From Burkholderiaceae bacterium (GTDB taxonomy: Bacteria > Pseudomonadota > Gammaproteobacteria > Burkholderiales > Burkholderiaceae), in the NCBI GenBank assembly GCA_018261955.1, contig JAGTRK010000001.1:1-64000 (forward strand): a stretch of 64,000 bases of DNA, given 5' to 3'. The position numbers were made by a program, and so were the translations under genes. Of this stretch, positions 37,707 through 46,349 are shown piece after piece. Under the pieces are notes generated by a model. That model was not told the DNA's origin. It searched no databases and worked only from the letters and a program-made list of their open reading frames with translations. Positions within the stretch are counted from its first letter, which is position 1; each line of letters starts with the position of its first letter.

Positions 37707-37746
37707 AAAAAAGCGACAACGGCATGCTGTACCGTTAATCGCTTTG
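37707..37746 (-). terminator. Terminator of the DUF2147 gene
   Basis: AAAGCGA pairs with TCGCTTT with an inner AACGG/CCGTT stem. On the minus strand it is followed by a T-run and lies immediately after the DUF2147 stop. Confidence 0.75.
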
Positions 37747-37754
37747 ACCACTCA

Positions 37755-38171
37755 TTACATGCGTTGCCAAGTTTGGTTACGACCCAACAAACTCACGCCG
37801 ATATAGCCACGCACAGTCAAAGTGCCACCGTTGTCAGTGATTTTAACTTTGTAATGCTTATTGTTTTTGGGGTCTAAAATCGTGCCGCCGCTGTAGACAT
37901 TACCCCCTTCAGAGCGTACACCCCACATAATGGTTTCACCCGCGAGATTTTTACCTTTAAAACGACCTTCACACACATCGCACACATCGCCACTCAATAC
38001 TTTTTGAATGCGCGCTTTGTATTCGCCGCCATTGTTGGTAATCACCACGATGGATTTTGGCTGACCTGTTTGGTCATCAATCGTGCGCCATGTGCCTGCT
38101 GGGTCAGCCAAAGCAACTGCGGATACCGCCAAACCAACCAAACCCAATACCATTTTATTTAACATTTTCAT
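37755..38171 (-). CDS. DUF2147 domain protein, exported
   Basis: The 138-residue protein has a signal peptide (MKMLNKMVLGLVGLAVSAVA, cleavage after ALA) and a DUF2147 beta domain: GTWRTIDDQTGQPKSIVVI, then a Cys pair CDVCEGRFKGKNLAG, WGVRSEGGNVYSGGTILDP and YIGVSLLGRNQTWQR. It is predicted periplasmic and may be lipocalin-like. Function is unknown. It sits between acyl-CoA dehydrogenase and the 3-hydroxyacyl-CoA dehydrogenase on the same strand, with its own terminator. Confidence 0.85.
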   Translation of the reverse strand: MKMLNKMVLGLVGLAVSAVALADPAGTWRTIDDQTGQPKSIVVITNNGGEYKARIQKVLSGDVCDVCEGRFKGKNLAGETIMWGVRSEGGNVYSGGTILDPKNNKHYKVKITDNGGTLTVRGYIGVSLLGRNQTWQRM

Positions 38172-38272
38172 TTACGTCTCCTTGTGTGGGGTTATGCCCC
38201 AATTAACAGTCTAAACACTTGAACCAAGTTCAATTTTCAGCATGAATGTGAACGTGAGTGCACACCACGATA

Positions 38273-38330
38273 AGTATTCTAACGCACGTTTGGTTGACCT
38301 GCTCGCTGCTTTCAACGCGCGTTAGATACT
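38273..38330. repeat. Long inverted repeat upstream of the DUF2147 gene
   Basis: AGTATTCTAACGC pairs with GCGTTAGATACT (one bulged base) around a loop of about 33 bases, forming a 12-bp stem. It lies between the acyl-CoA dehydrogenase stop and the DUF2147 start and has no U-tract on the minus strand. Confidence 0.5.
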
Positions 38331-38349
38331 CTTTTAATTGAACTTTTCT

Positions 38350-40131
38350 TTAGAACCAATCATCCTGCATTTCGTTCAAACTCGCCACACCTGCACGTGC
38401 TTGACGGATATACCCTGCGGTCTCTGGCAATAATTTAGCAAAGTAAAAACGTGCGGTTGCCAATTTTGCTTTATAGAAGTCATCTTGATCCTGTTTTTCC
38501 AGGGCGATTTTAGCCATACGCGCCCAAAAATACGCGAACACCATATGACCGACCACACGTTGGTAAGGAACCGATGCGGCACCCACTTCATCTTGATTTT
38601 GCATGGCTTTCATGCCAATTTCCATCGTGAGTTTGCCGACTTTATCACCAATATCGCCGAGTGGATTGACGAATTCTTGCATCGTTGGATTCACGCCATT
38701 CTCTTCGACAAAGGCTTTCACAATATCACCAAACGCACGCAATTTCGCGCCCATATCGCCCAAGACTTTGCGACCGAGCAAGTCTAAAGCTTGTACGCCA
38801 TTGGTGCCTTCGTAAATTTGCGTGATGCGCGCATCGCGCACATATTGCTCCATGCCATTGTCAGTAATGAAACCATGTCCACCAAATACCTGCACGCCAT
38901 GATTGGCACATTCGAACGCATTGTCCGTTAAAAATGCTTTCACAATCGGAGTCAACAATGCCACATTGTCCGCAGCGGCTTTGCGCACCGCTTCATCGGG
39001 GTGCGACAATTCTTTGTCAATTTCCAACGCCATCCAATATGTAAACGCACGCGCACCTTCAGCATACGCACGTTGCGTGAGCAGCATACGGCGCACATCG
39101 GGATGCGCAATGATGAAGTCGGCTTCTTTTTCAGGATTTTTCGCGCCCGACAGCGCACGCATTTGGATGCGTTCTTTGGCATAGGTGCGCGCATTTTGGT
39201 AGGAAATTTCGGTCAGACCCAAGCCTTGCATGCCCACGCCCAAACGCGCTGCGTTCATCATCACAAACATCGCTTGCAAACCTTTGTTTGGTTGTCCGAC
39301 CAACCAGCCTGCTGCGCCATCCAAATTGATTTCTGCGGTAGAGTTTGAGTGAATACCCATCTTGTGCTCTAAACGAGCACAGTTCACTGGGTTGCGCGCA
39401 CCCAGCGTACCGTCCGCATTCGGAATGAATTTTGGCACGATGAACAATGAAATGCCTTTGGTGCCTTTTTCCGCATCAGGCAAACGCGCCAACACGAGGT
39501 GGATGATGTTTTCCGCCATATCATGCTCACCACTGGAGATAAAGATTTTCGTGCCTGTGATGCTGTACGAGCCATCGGCGTTGGGAATCGCTTTGCTGCG
39601 CAACAAACCCAAATCCGTACCGCAGTGTGGCTCGGTCAAACACATCGTGCCTGTCCATTCGCCTGTGGTGAGTTTGGGTAAATACAGTGCTTTGATTTCG
39701 TCCGTGCCGTGCTCATGCAAACACTCATACGCGCCATGGCTCAAACCAGGGTACATCGTCCATGCGATGTTGGCAGAATTGAGGGTTTCGTACAAGGCGT
39801 TGTTTAAAGAAATGGGCAAGCCTTGACCGCCGTATTCGGGGTCGCAGGAAAGCGATGCCCAACCCGCCTCAACGTATTGTTTGTAGGCTTCTTTGTAGCC
39901 TTTGGGAGTCGCCACTTCTGTACCGTTGAGGGTACAGCCTTCCAAATCACCCGATTGGTTCAATGGAAAAACGACGGATGATGCGAATTTACCTGCTTCT
40001 TCAACAATCGCGTTAATCGTGTCCACGTCCATATCGGCGTGTGCAGGCATTTGTTTGAGTGTGCCCTCGGTATCGAGCAACTCGTGCATGACAAATTGAA
40101 TGTCACGCAGTGGTGGTGTATATTGTCCCAT
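38350..40131 (-). CDS. Acyl-CoA dehydrogenase with C-terminal extension (DmdC-like)
   Basis: The 593-residue flavoenzyme introduces the alpha-beta double bond into acyl-CoA. FAD and substrate segments are MCLTEPHCGTDLGLL and GTKIFISSGEHDM. The probable catalytic base Glu is in QIYEGTNGVQALDLLGRK. The extra C-terminal domain of about 130 residues and the start YTPPLRDIQFVMHELLD place it with the long acyl-CoA dehydrogenases that include methylthiopropionyl-CoA dehydrogenases. The real substrate length is unknown. It is preceded by a TetR gene. Confidence 0.9.
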   Translation of the reverse strand: MGQYTPPLRDIQFVMHELLDTEGTLKQMPAHADMDVDTINAIVEEAGKFASSVVFPLNQSGDLEGCTLNGTEVATPKGYKEAYKQYVEAGWASLSCDPEYGGQGLPISLNNALYETLNSANIAWTMYPGLSHGAYECLHEHGTDEIKALYLPKLTTGEWTGTMCLTEPHCGTDLGLLRSKAIPNADGSYSITGTKIFISSGEHDMAENIIHLVLARLPDAEKGTKGISLFIVPKFIPNADGTLGARNPVNCARLEHKMGIHSNSTAEINLDGAAGWLVGQPNKGLQAMFVMMNAARLGVGMQGLGLTEISYQNARTYAKERIQMRALSGAKNPEKEADFIIAHPDVRRMLLTQRAYAEGARAFTYWMALEIDKELSHPDEAVRKAAADNVALLTPIVKAFLTDNAFECANHGVQVFGGHGFITDNGMEQYVRDARITQIYEGTNGVQALDLLGRKVLGDMGAKLRAFGDIVKAFVEENGVNPTMQEFVNPLGDIGDKVGKLTMEIGMKAMQNQDEVGAASVPYQRVVGHMVFAYFWARMAKIALEKQDQDDFYKAKLATARFYFAKLLPETAGYIRQARAGVASLNEMQDDWF

Positions 40132-40166
40132 GGTGTGTCTCCTTCAAAAGCCGCACACCATAAACA

Positions 40167-40796
40167 TTATGTTGTGCGTAAATATTGTTTCAAAATGCGC
40201 TCTAAAACCTGTTTGACCATGTCCATGCCGTTGTCGCGCTTCATCAAACGAACACTTTGGTGAAAACCCAAAGTCAAACCGTACAACTCAAAAATCATCA
40301 AATCAATTGGCGTATTCTCATGAAATTCGCCCGACTCAACACAATACCGAATCGCGCGACGCAATTGCTCTTCCCACGCCAACATCAAACCCACCAACTC
40401 ATCACGTACCGCCCCAGGGCGATCGTCATATTCCACTGCGCCTGAAATATACAAACAACCATTTTCGGTTTCTTGTCCCAATTTGGTAAACCAATTATCC
40501 AAGATCGCACGCAAGCGATTCAGACCTCTTGGCAACACCAAAGCGGGTTTTAGAATGTCCGCCAAAAAACGCGCCTCGTATTCTTTCAGCACCTCTATAA
40601 GCAATTCATCGCGTGAACCAAAATGTGAGAACACGCCACTTTTACTCATATCCAAACGGTCTGCGAGAATCCCGATGGTCACGCCCTCTAAACCATCACG
40701 AGAAGCCACATCCAAAGCTGCATCTAAAATCGCCGCACGGGTTTGCTCGCCTTTGCGAATATGCACCACTGGATTTATACGCTCATTTGTCATCAT
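40167..40796 (-). CDS. TetR/AcrR family transcriptional regulator
   Basis: The 209-residue protein has a TetR-type N-terminal HTH (RAAILDAALDVASRDGLEGV, TIGILADRLDMSKSGVFSHF) and a helical ligand domain with NGCLYISGAVEYDDRPG. It most likely represses the adjacent beta-oxidation genes and responds to an acyl-CoA. The ATG at 40796 is chosen because GGCGGA lies just upstream; an earlier in-frame TTG overlaps this signal. A palindrome at 40813-40824 sits immediately before it, suggesting autoregulation. Confidence 0.9.
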   Translation of the reverse strand: MMTNERINPVVHIRKGEQTRAAILDAALDVASRDGLEGVTIGILADRLDMSKSGVFSHFGSRDELLIEVLKEYEARFLADILKPALVLPRGLNRLRAILDNWFTKLGQETENGCLYISGAVEYDDRPGAVRDELVGLMLAWEEQLRRAIRYCVESGEFHENTPIDLMIFELYGLTLGFHQSVRLMKRDNGMDMVKQVLERILKQYLRTT

Positions 40797-40812
40797 AAAT
40801 TCCGCCAAAATC

Positions 40813-40824
40813 GAACGCTCGTTC
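40813..40824. promoter_or_regulatory. Candidate operator of the TetR regulator
   Basis: GAACGCTCGTTC is an inverted repeat (GAACG/CGTTC, 2-base spacer), with AT-rich flanks that loosely extend the symmetry. It lies between the predicted regulator start and its upstream AT-rich promoter region. I did not find the same palindrome before the other beta-oxidation genes. Confidence 0.5.
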
Positions 40825-41007
40825 TATTTTCATCAATTCATTGATTGTTGTCAATAGACAAACGAATATTTTTCAAAAAAACCACAAAATAATTTACTGC
40901 AATTTCATTATATACAGAATAAACCGCCATAAACAAACTGTATTTTCAAATTAAATTCATTTAAATCACCACTTACCACGATAAGGGCTTCTCGGTTTTA
41001 GCCAAAA

Positions 41008-41814
41008 TCACAAAGCACGACCCATTTTCGCGCTTTGCAACAACGCCGCTTGCTCCTCGCTGGGCACCTTAACGTCCAGCCCAGCCATTTGTGCGATGGC
41101 ATTCTGCGCTACCGATGCCAACGCCGCCCTATGCCCATACATCCTGCTATCGATTGGATCACCGAAGGCAACATGCACCTCCAAACCTGCGGCACGAGTC
41201 AGCGATAAAAAACTTTCACCAAACGAGGTATTCCCCTCATAACTGGCCAAGCGCGTCGGCTCGCCACGTTGGCGATACGACACTGTCACGGGATAGACCA
41301 TCATCTGATAATCCACAGCGGGTTGAAACAAATTGGTTTTAAATGGCAATAAATACGTGCCATCCGTGGTGGTGCCCTCCGGGTAAAACCCAACCAAGTC
41401 ACCTGCGGCGACCGCATCGCGTATGGATTCATTGGTTTCATTAATTTTATTGCGATTCCCGCGCTCCACATAAAGCGTGCCCGCCATCGTGACCAACCGA
41501 CCCAACACAGGCCAATCACGAATCTCAGACTTTGAAATAAAGCGCACCGCCTGCACCGCATTGGTGGCAAAAATATCAATCCACGAAGAATGATTTGAGA
41601 CCATCAAACCACGCAAATTTTGGGCAGGTGGCGCACAATCAACCACCAAGCGCACACCCAATGCGCGTATCAAAAGAGAAGACCAATACTTGATAATGCG
41701 ACGTTTCGATTGCCAACCAATCAACGGAAAAAACAACAGCGTAACCAACAAGCCAATCACCACCAGTACGGCAAATAAAATCAGACGAAAAAAAGCGCGC
41801 AAATATGACAACAT
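41008..41814 (-). CDS. plsC: 1-acyl-sn-glycerol-3-phosphate acyltransferase
   Basis: The protein of about 268 residues acylates lysophosphatidic acid to phosphatidic acid at the inner membrane. An N-terminal membrane helix (FFRLILFAVLVVIGLLVTLL) precedes the catalytic HxxxxD motif in SNHSSWIDI and the glycerol-phosphate motif FYPEGTTTDG. GTLYVERGNRNK is also typical. The ATG at 41814 is used; the frame is open farther upstream only from a TTG. It is monocistronic or follows an AT-rich gap after the TetR gene. Confidence 0.9.
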   Translation of the reverse strand: MLSYLRAFFRLILFAVLVVIGLLVTLLFFPLIGWQSKRRIIKYWSSLLIRALGVRLVVDCAPPAQNLRGLMVSNHSSWIDIFATNAVQAVRFISKSEIRDWPVLGRLVTMAGTLYVERGNRNKINETNESIRDAVAAGDLVGFYPEGTTTDGTYLLPFKTNLFQPAVDYQMMVYPVTVSYRQRGEPTRLASYEGNTSFGESFLSLTRAAGLEVHVAFGDPIDSRMYGHRAALASVAQNAIAQMAGLDVKVPSEEQAALLQSAKMGRAL

Positions 41815-41888
41815 ACGATAATCAATTCCAAATTGAATCAAATATTCTTACAGCGATTTTGCGACACAAACTGCTGACGCAGCCCACA

Positions 41889-42269
41889 TCACCCCATCAC
41901 CAACGACAAATCCTCAGGGTCAAGATACCCTGCCTCCAGCACCATACGATAGATACCCGTTGAACGAGCTCCGCTGCGGCAATACACCAAAATAGGCTTC
42001 CTTGCCTGTCCCACGATTTGCGCAAACTGCACCAACAATTCGGGCGTGATGCGCGAAGGGGAAAAGGGCAGGTCATAAAAATCCATGTCCAAAGCCTGTG
42101 CAGCATCCGCCACCGATTGCGCAGTCGGCTGCGAAGCATCATGCTCAAAGTCAGGGCGATTATTCATCACCGAAGCAAATCCTTTTTGCGCCACCAGCGC
42201 CATATCCTCAGAGTTTACCTGTGGGGCAGTGCTTAAACACACATGGTGCTTGGTTATTTCTAAACTCAT
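41889..42269 (-). CDS. TIGR01244 family phosphatase-like / sulfur transferase protein
   Basis: The 126-residue protein belongs to the TIGR01244 (DUF442) group, related to dual-specificity phosphatases and rhodanese-like proteins. The active-site loop is VYCRSGARSTGIY, a CX5R P-loop (Cys-Arg-Ser-Gly-Ala-Arg-Ser). GFASVMNNRPDFE and FYDLPFSPSRITPELLVQF match the family. In other bacteria this domain is found near or fused to sulfur-handling proteins. No such genes are adjacent here, so the role stays open. Confidence 0.85.
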   Translation of the reverse strand: MSLEITKHHVCLSTAPQVNSEDMALVAQKGFASVMNNRPDFEHDASQPTAQSVADAAQALDMDFYDLPFSPSRITPELLVQFAQIVGQARKPILVYCRSGARSTGIYRMVLEAGYLDPEDLSLVMG

Positions 42270-42432
42270 TATTAAACCTTTTTCAACTCAACAACTTGTT
42301 AAAAAAACCAACACCAGTACAGGAACATTGCGCTCACCATGCACCAACGTGGACGACTCATTGTAACGATTTTGTTTATTTTTCACAACGCATAAACGAA
42401 CGATTGTTCTTTTTATAAAAATATTCAACGCA

Positions 42433-42458
42433 AAAAAGCGAGCCAAAGCTCGCTTTTT
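42433..42458 (-). terminator. Terminator of the first porin gene
   Basis: AAAAGCGAGC pairs with GCTCGCTTTT around CAAA, giving a strong stem with a T-run on the minus strand, 17 bases past the porin stop. Confidence 0.85.
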
Positions 42459-42475
42459 CAATCGCACTTTTTGAA

Positions 42476-43678
42476 TTAGAAACTGTGGCTCAGACCCACG
42501 CTATAACCATAGGCTTTAGCAGAAACAGGGACACCAACAAATCCAAATGGACTTGCAACACCAATATTTTTTGCTTTCAAATAAACCGTATCAAGCGATA
42601 TCGCAGTGCGCTTGCTCAATTTGTGCTCATAACCCAAAGCAATCGCCCAAGCGTTATTCATAGTCGCACCCGATTCAGCGGTTGATTTGCGTTTTTGATA
42701 CAACACATAAGCAGTATCGTTTGGAGAGAACCAAGTACGCACGATCGCACCCAAAGTGCTTGCTTTCTTCGCATATACAGTATCTGTATTCGCAGCATCT
42801 AAACCTGTAGCGGAGAAAAAGCCTTTTGCCATCCCTTTACCTTGTGCGTATGACACACCAATTGCCAAAGGAATTTTTTTGCCTTCATAGAAGTTGTATG
42901 CCAAAACAGCTGCCCATTCATGCTGTTTTTTACCAATCGCAAGCGCATTGCCTGCAACCGTAGAACTTGCTTCAACAGGACCATCATTTTGATAAGCAAG
43001 ACGAGCCAACAAACCATGACCGTAGTAGCCCAAACGCGCACCATAACCTACTTTAGAGCCTGTTGCACCTTCATTGGTGTTACCCAAGGCACCGCCTTTG
43101 GTGGTCACATCAGCACCAACTGTGAAGCCAGAGTTTTTGTATTCATAAAACAAACCGTTACTGTGACGCGCATTTGAGATAGAATACAAGTCCACATCAG
43201 CCACACCATGAGTACCAATCAAGCCACCTGTTGCCAACTCCACTTGAGATTTCGCGCGACCAATTTTAACTTCGCCAAAATTACCTTTCAAACCAACAGT
43301 ACTCTCCCGGTTGAACAACTGACCCGTTGTGGTGTCGCCATTGTCCGCTTTCAAGTTCGCTTCTAATTTGAAAATGGCAGAAACACCATTGCCCAAATCC
43401 TCTTCGCCCATGATACCAAAACGATCACTGCGACGAGGGGTTTGAGCCAAACTCTTAGCCAAAATTCCTTGGGCTTTTTTTAAAGTCCCCGTTTTAACTG
43501 CATTCTGCGGAAAATTTAAACCTGTAGTATTTGGTGTCGCACCATTGGCAAACTCACCTTTACCAAACAAGTCTGTATAACCCAACTCAACTGCACCGTA
43601 CAAAGTCACACTGCTCGCAGCCGAAGCCACACCCGCAAATGTCCCCAAAATTGCCAAAGCAACTAATGATTGTTTCAT
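42476..43678 (-). CDS. Outer-membrane porin, Gram-negative type (copy 1)
   Basis: The 400-residue protein is a 16-stranded betaproteobacterial porin. A signal peptide (MKQSLVALAILGTFAGVASA) is cut before ASSVTLYGAVELGY. SRFGIMGEEDLGNG-type, FNRESTVGLKGNFGEVKIGR and the L3-like region with SNARHSNGLFYEY are standard. It ends VGLSHSF with the C-terminal Phe recognised by the BAM complex. It passes small hydrophilic solutes. A paralogue follows upstream at 44.1-45.3 kb. Confidence 0.95.
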   Translation of the reverse strand: MKQSLVALAILGTFAGVASAASSVTLYGAVELGYTDLFGKGEFANGATPNTTGLNFPQNAVKTGTLKKAQGILAKSLAQTPRRSDRFGIMGEEDLGNGVSAIFKLEANLKADNGDTTTGQLFNRESTVGLKGNFGEVKIGRAKSQVELATGGLIGTHGVADVDLYSISNARHSNGLFYEYKNSGFTVGADVTTKGGALGNTNEGATGSKVGYGARLGYYGHGLLARLAYQNDGPVEASSTVAGNALAIGKKQHEWAAVLAYNFYEGKKIPLAIGVSYAQGKGMAKGFFSATGLDAANTDTVYAKKASTLGAIVRTWFSPNDTAYVLYQKRKSTAESGATMNNAWAIALGYEHKLSKRTAISLDTVYLKAKNIGVASPFGFVGVPVSAKAYGYSVGLSHSF

Positions 43679-44055
43679 TCGTTTTCTCCATTCATTTATA
43701 AAAATTGTATCAATCCAAACAACAGACTAATCTTTGCACTAAAACACAGAACGCAAGCGAATCAAAAAGACCAACCGACCACTTTCGTTGACGGCATTAT
43801 CACGGGTGTTATACATTCTGTCCACAATATTTTCAACATCTGTTGTAAAAATGTATGCTTTTAACACCATACCAGGACAAAATAAATCATTTTAACTACA
43901 AGCACAGCGAAGTAAACCTTTTCAAATCAATTTTAATCGTGCTCAATATTAGGTAAGAGCGAGTGATCAAGTAACTTTAAGGCAACATATTCACATGCAC
44001 GGAGTACTGCCTAACCTAGGACTTATTCAAAATAATCTCTATAAAATTTAAATAA
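43679..44055. other. Intergenic region between the two porin genes
   Basis: About 380 AT-rich bases containing the promoter and leader of porin copy 1 on the minus strand and the downstream end of copy 2. No reading frame, tRNA or convincing RNA gene is recognisable. A clear sigma-70 match could not be assigned. Confidence 0.5.
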
Positions 44056-44079
44056 AAAAGCGACCCGAAGGTCGCTTTT
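44056..44079 (-). terminator. Terminator of the second porin gene
   Basis: AAAAGCGACC pairs with GGTCGCTTTT around CGAA, a perfect stem with a T-run on the minus strand, 24 bases past the porin stop. Confidence 0.85.
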
Positions 44080-44102
44080 GACTAATTTAGATAACGCTTA
44101 AA

Positions 44103-45272
44103 TTAGAAACTGTGTGCCACACCAACGCTGTAGCCTGTTGCAGTAGCTTTGTTGTAATCACCACCAGTGTTTTTAATGGTTGCATACGCAACGTCAGCAT
44201 ACACAGAAGTGCGTTTGCTCAGGTTGTGCTCATAGCCCACGGCCCACACATTGCCGTTATAAACGGTTGCACCAGCCGTTGTACCTTTACGTTGCTGATA
44301 CTTCACGTAAGCAGAGTCGTTGGAGCCGAAACCGCCCGCAACAACAGCAGACAACGTGCGCGCTTTATCAGCATAAACACGACCAGCAGCAAGTTTTGCA
44401 TCTGCTAAATCACTCGCAAAACCTTTACCTTGAGCATAAGCCACTCCCACAGTCAAACTATTGTTTGAAAAAGGAATAACCGCAGCCAACAAACCACCAG
44501 CTTCACGCTGTTTTCTTACAACTGAAGCACCTGGAACCCCTAAGGCATAAGGCGTTGCAGTTACATTGCCGTCATTTTGGTAAGCCGCACGAGCCAACAA
44601 AGTCACACCGCCACCCACTTGACCCGCATAACCCAAGCGCACGCCGTAGCCAACTTTTTCACCAGTAGCACCTTCAGCACCAAAAGTAGCCATAATACCA
44701 TTACCTGTTGAACTTCCTGTTACAGTATCAACAAATGTAGATTGACTATTGCCCGCAGCACCACCTTTGGTCGTTACATCTGCACCGAAGGAAAAACCAG
44801 CGTTATCATACGAGTAGAACAAACCATTGCTGTGACGAGCCAAGGCAACAGAGTACAAGTCCACATCAGCTACGCGATGACCCGGAACGATACCACCCAA
44901 AGCCAATTCCATTTGTGATTTCGCACGACCAATTTTCACTTCGCCGAAAGAACCTTTCAAACCAACAGTTGTTTCACGGTTAAACAATTGACCTGCATTT
45001 GTCTCGCCGACGTCAGCACCAAGATTGCCCTCTAAAGTGAAGATTGCCGCCAAACCATTGCCCAAGTCTTCTTGACCACGGACACCGATTTTGCTGTTTT
45101 TTTCTGAAGTGCCACCCTGAACAAAGGTGTTGTCCCAACCAGAAGCATCTTTACCAAAAGTCCAGCCTTCATAGCCAGCATCTACAGTACCATACAAAGT
45201 TACGCTAGTTGCAGCAGATGCAACACCAGCGAACGAACCCAAAACAGCCAAAGCCACTAAAGTCTTTTTCAT
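44103..45272 (-). CDS. Outer-membrane porin, Gram-negative type (copy 2)
   Basis: The 389-residue protein is a paralogue of the first porin. It has a signal peptide (MKKTLVALAVLGSFAGVASA), mature start ATSVTLYGTVDAGY, IGVRGQEDLGNGLAAIFTLE, FNRETTVGLKGSFGEVKIGR and a C-terminal VGVAHSF. The two copies share the family skeleton but differ in the extracellular loops, which suggests different solute preference or antigenic surface. AGAGG lies upstream of the ATG. It has its own terminator. Confidence 0.95.
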   Translation of the reverse strand: MKKTLVALAVLGSFAGVASAATSVTLYGTVDAGYEGWTFGKDASGWDNTFVQGGTSEKNSKIGVRGQEDLGNGLAAIFTLEGNLGADVGETNAGQLFNRETTVGLKGSFGEVKIGRAKSQMELALGGIVPGHRVADVDLYSVALARHSNGLFYSYDNAGFSFGADVTTKGGAAGNSQSTFVDTVTGSSTGNGIMATFGAEGATGEKVGYGVRLGYAGQVGGGVTLLARAAYQNDGNVTATPYALGVPGASVVRKQREAGGLLAAVIPFSNNSLTVGVAYAQGKGFASDLADAKLAAGRVYADKARTLSAVVAGGFGSNDSAYVKYQQRKGTTAGATVYNGNVWAVGYEHNLSKRTSVYADVAYATIKNTGGDYNKATATGYSVGVAHSF

Positions 45273-45631
45273 TTGTTTATCCTCTTAAAAGTTAAACTTT
45301 AAACAGTTGAGATCAAATTATTTCAATCCCAATACTCTTTGCAGAGATCTTACGAAACGCGAACTTCGCTCTCATTCCGACGGTCTAATTTTGCTACCAC
45401 ACAGCAGTTTTGTCCAATACTATTGGCTTTTATCGCAGGTTTTGCAGTATATATGCAACAGTTTGTTGTTTGCATGCAACGATTTTGTTTATCTGAAATG
45501 CAGGGCGATTTTTCTGGATTTTTCGTTTTTATGATTGTAGCCGCTGTATTTGAAAGTTATTTTGATGAAAAGCCCATCAGCTGATAACTCACAACCAAAT
45601 CCATACACCGAAAATTTCTGCTTGTGACGGG
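45273..45631. other. Intergenic region upstream of the second porin gene
   Basis: About 360 bases without a supported gene. On the minus strand a possible promoter TTGCAT (45453-45458), 17-base spacer, CGATAA (45430-45435) would give a 150-nt leader. Two GTTGCAT direct repeats overlap its upstream part, which may be a binding site. Assignment is weak. Confidence 0.35.
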
Positions 45632-46304
45632 TTACAACAAACTGATTAAATCCGTCACATGGTTGATTTGCGCATCCGCACCCCAAGATTCTATCGCCTG
45701 CAAACTGGCACAGCCACCCACAACGCACGGCAATTGATCGACCATACATCGCCGCACGCGCCCCACTTGGACGTCTCTTTCATCATCGCCGACATAATAT
45801 TAAATTGCACGGCGGTATATCAAGGTATTTCGCCGTATAGATCAGTGGTTCAGGGTGGGGTTTCGCATGTGCGGCGGTGTCACCGCACACAATAATCTGC
45901 GCACGCTGATCCAAACCCAACGCTCGCACCACAGGCGTGGTGAATCGTTGGTATTTATTGGTCACGATTCCCCATGCGATGTGATTGTTTTCCAAATGAG
46001 CGAGCACTGCGTCCACACCATCAAACAAGCAAATATGCTCGGTGGTGTGTTGCTCATAGCATTCAAGAAGCTCATCTCGCATCACCAAGTAGTCCGGATG
46101 CGTGTCATCAATACCAGCCCCCGCGCCTAGCAGTTCGCATGCGCTATTTGATGCAAAAGGGCGCAGCCGCGCCAATGGCAGGGGAGGTAACCAACGTTTA
46201 ATGCGCAGGGCATTGAGCGCGCCAGCCAAATCGGGCGCGGAATCAATCAGTGTGCCATCTAAATCAAACACAATACGCCGAGGGTTGTATTTTTCTGCCA
46301 GACC
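45632..46304 (-). pseudogene. gph: Phosphoglycolate phosphatase gph, frameshifted
   Basis: The HAD-family enzyme would remove phosphate from 2-phosphoglycolate. An N-terminal piece (VFDLDGTLIDSAPDLAGALN.. AWGIVTNKYQRFTTPVVRAL.. HAKPHPEPL) is intact to about 45800. The continuation YVGDDERDVQVGR is in a second frame after an apparent one-base insertion, then RAAMYGRSIAVRCGWL in a third, then ESWGADAQINHVTDLISLL in the second again. The expected ATG is also missing: only GTG or weaker codons precede VFDLDG. Several separate indels argue for a real pseudogene, unless the assembly is poor here. It follows ubiG, its usual partner. Confidence 0.75.
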
Positions 46305-46349
46305 AAACGATTGTTAAAGACAAAGTTAACACGTTCTGTACTGTCAAAA

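Noticed and set aside
45489-45749. Separate small gene beginning MYGRSIAVRCGWL
   Set aside because: Its similarity is to the C-terminal part of Gph in a shifted frame, so it is a fragment of the pseudogene.
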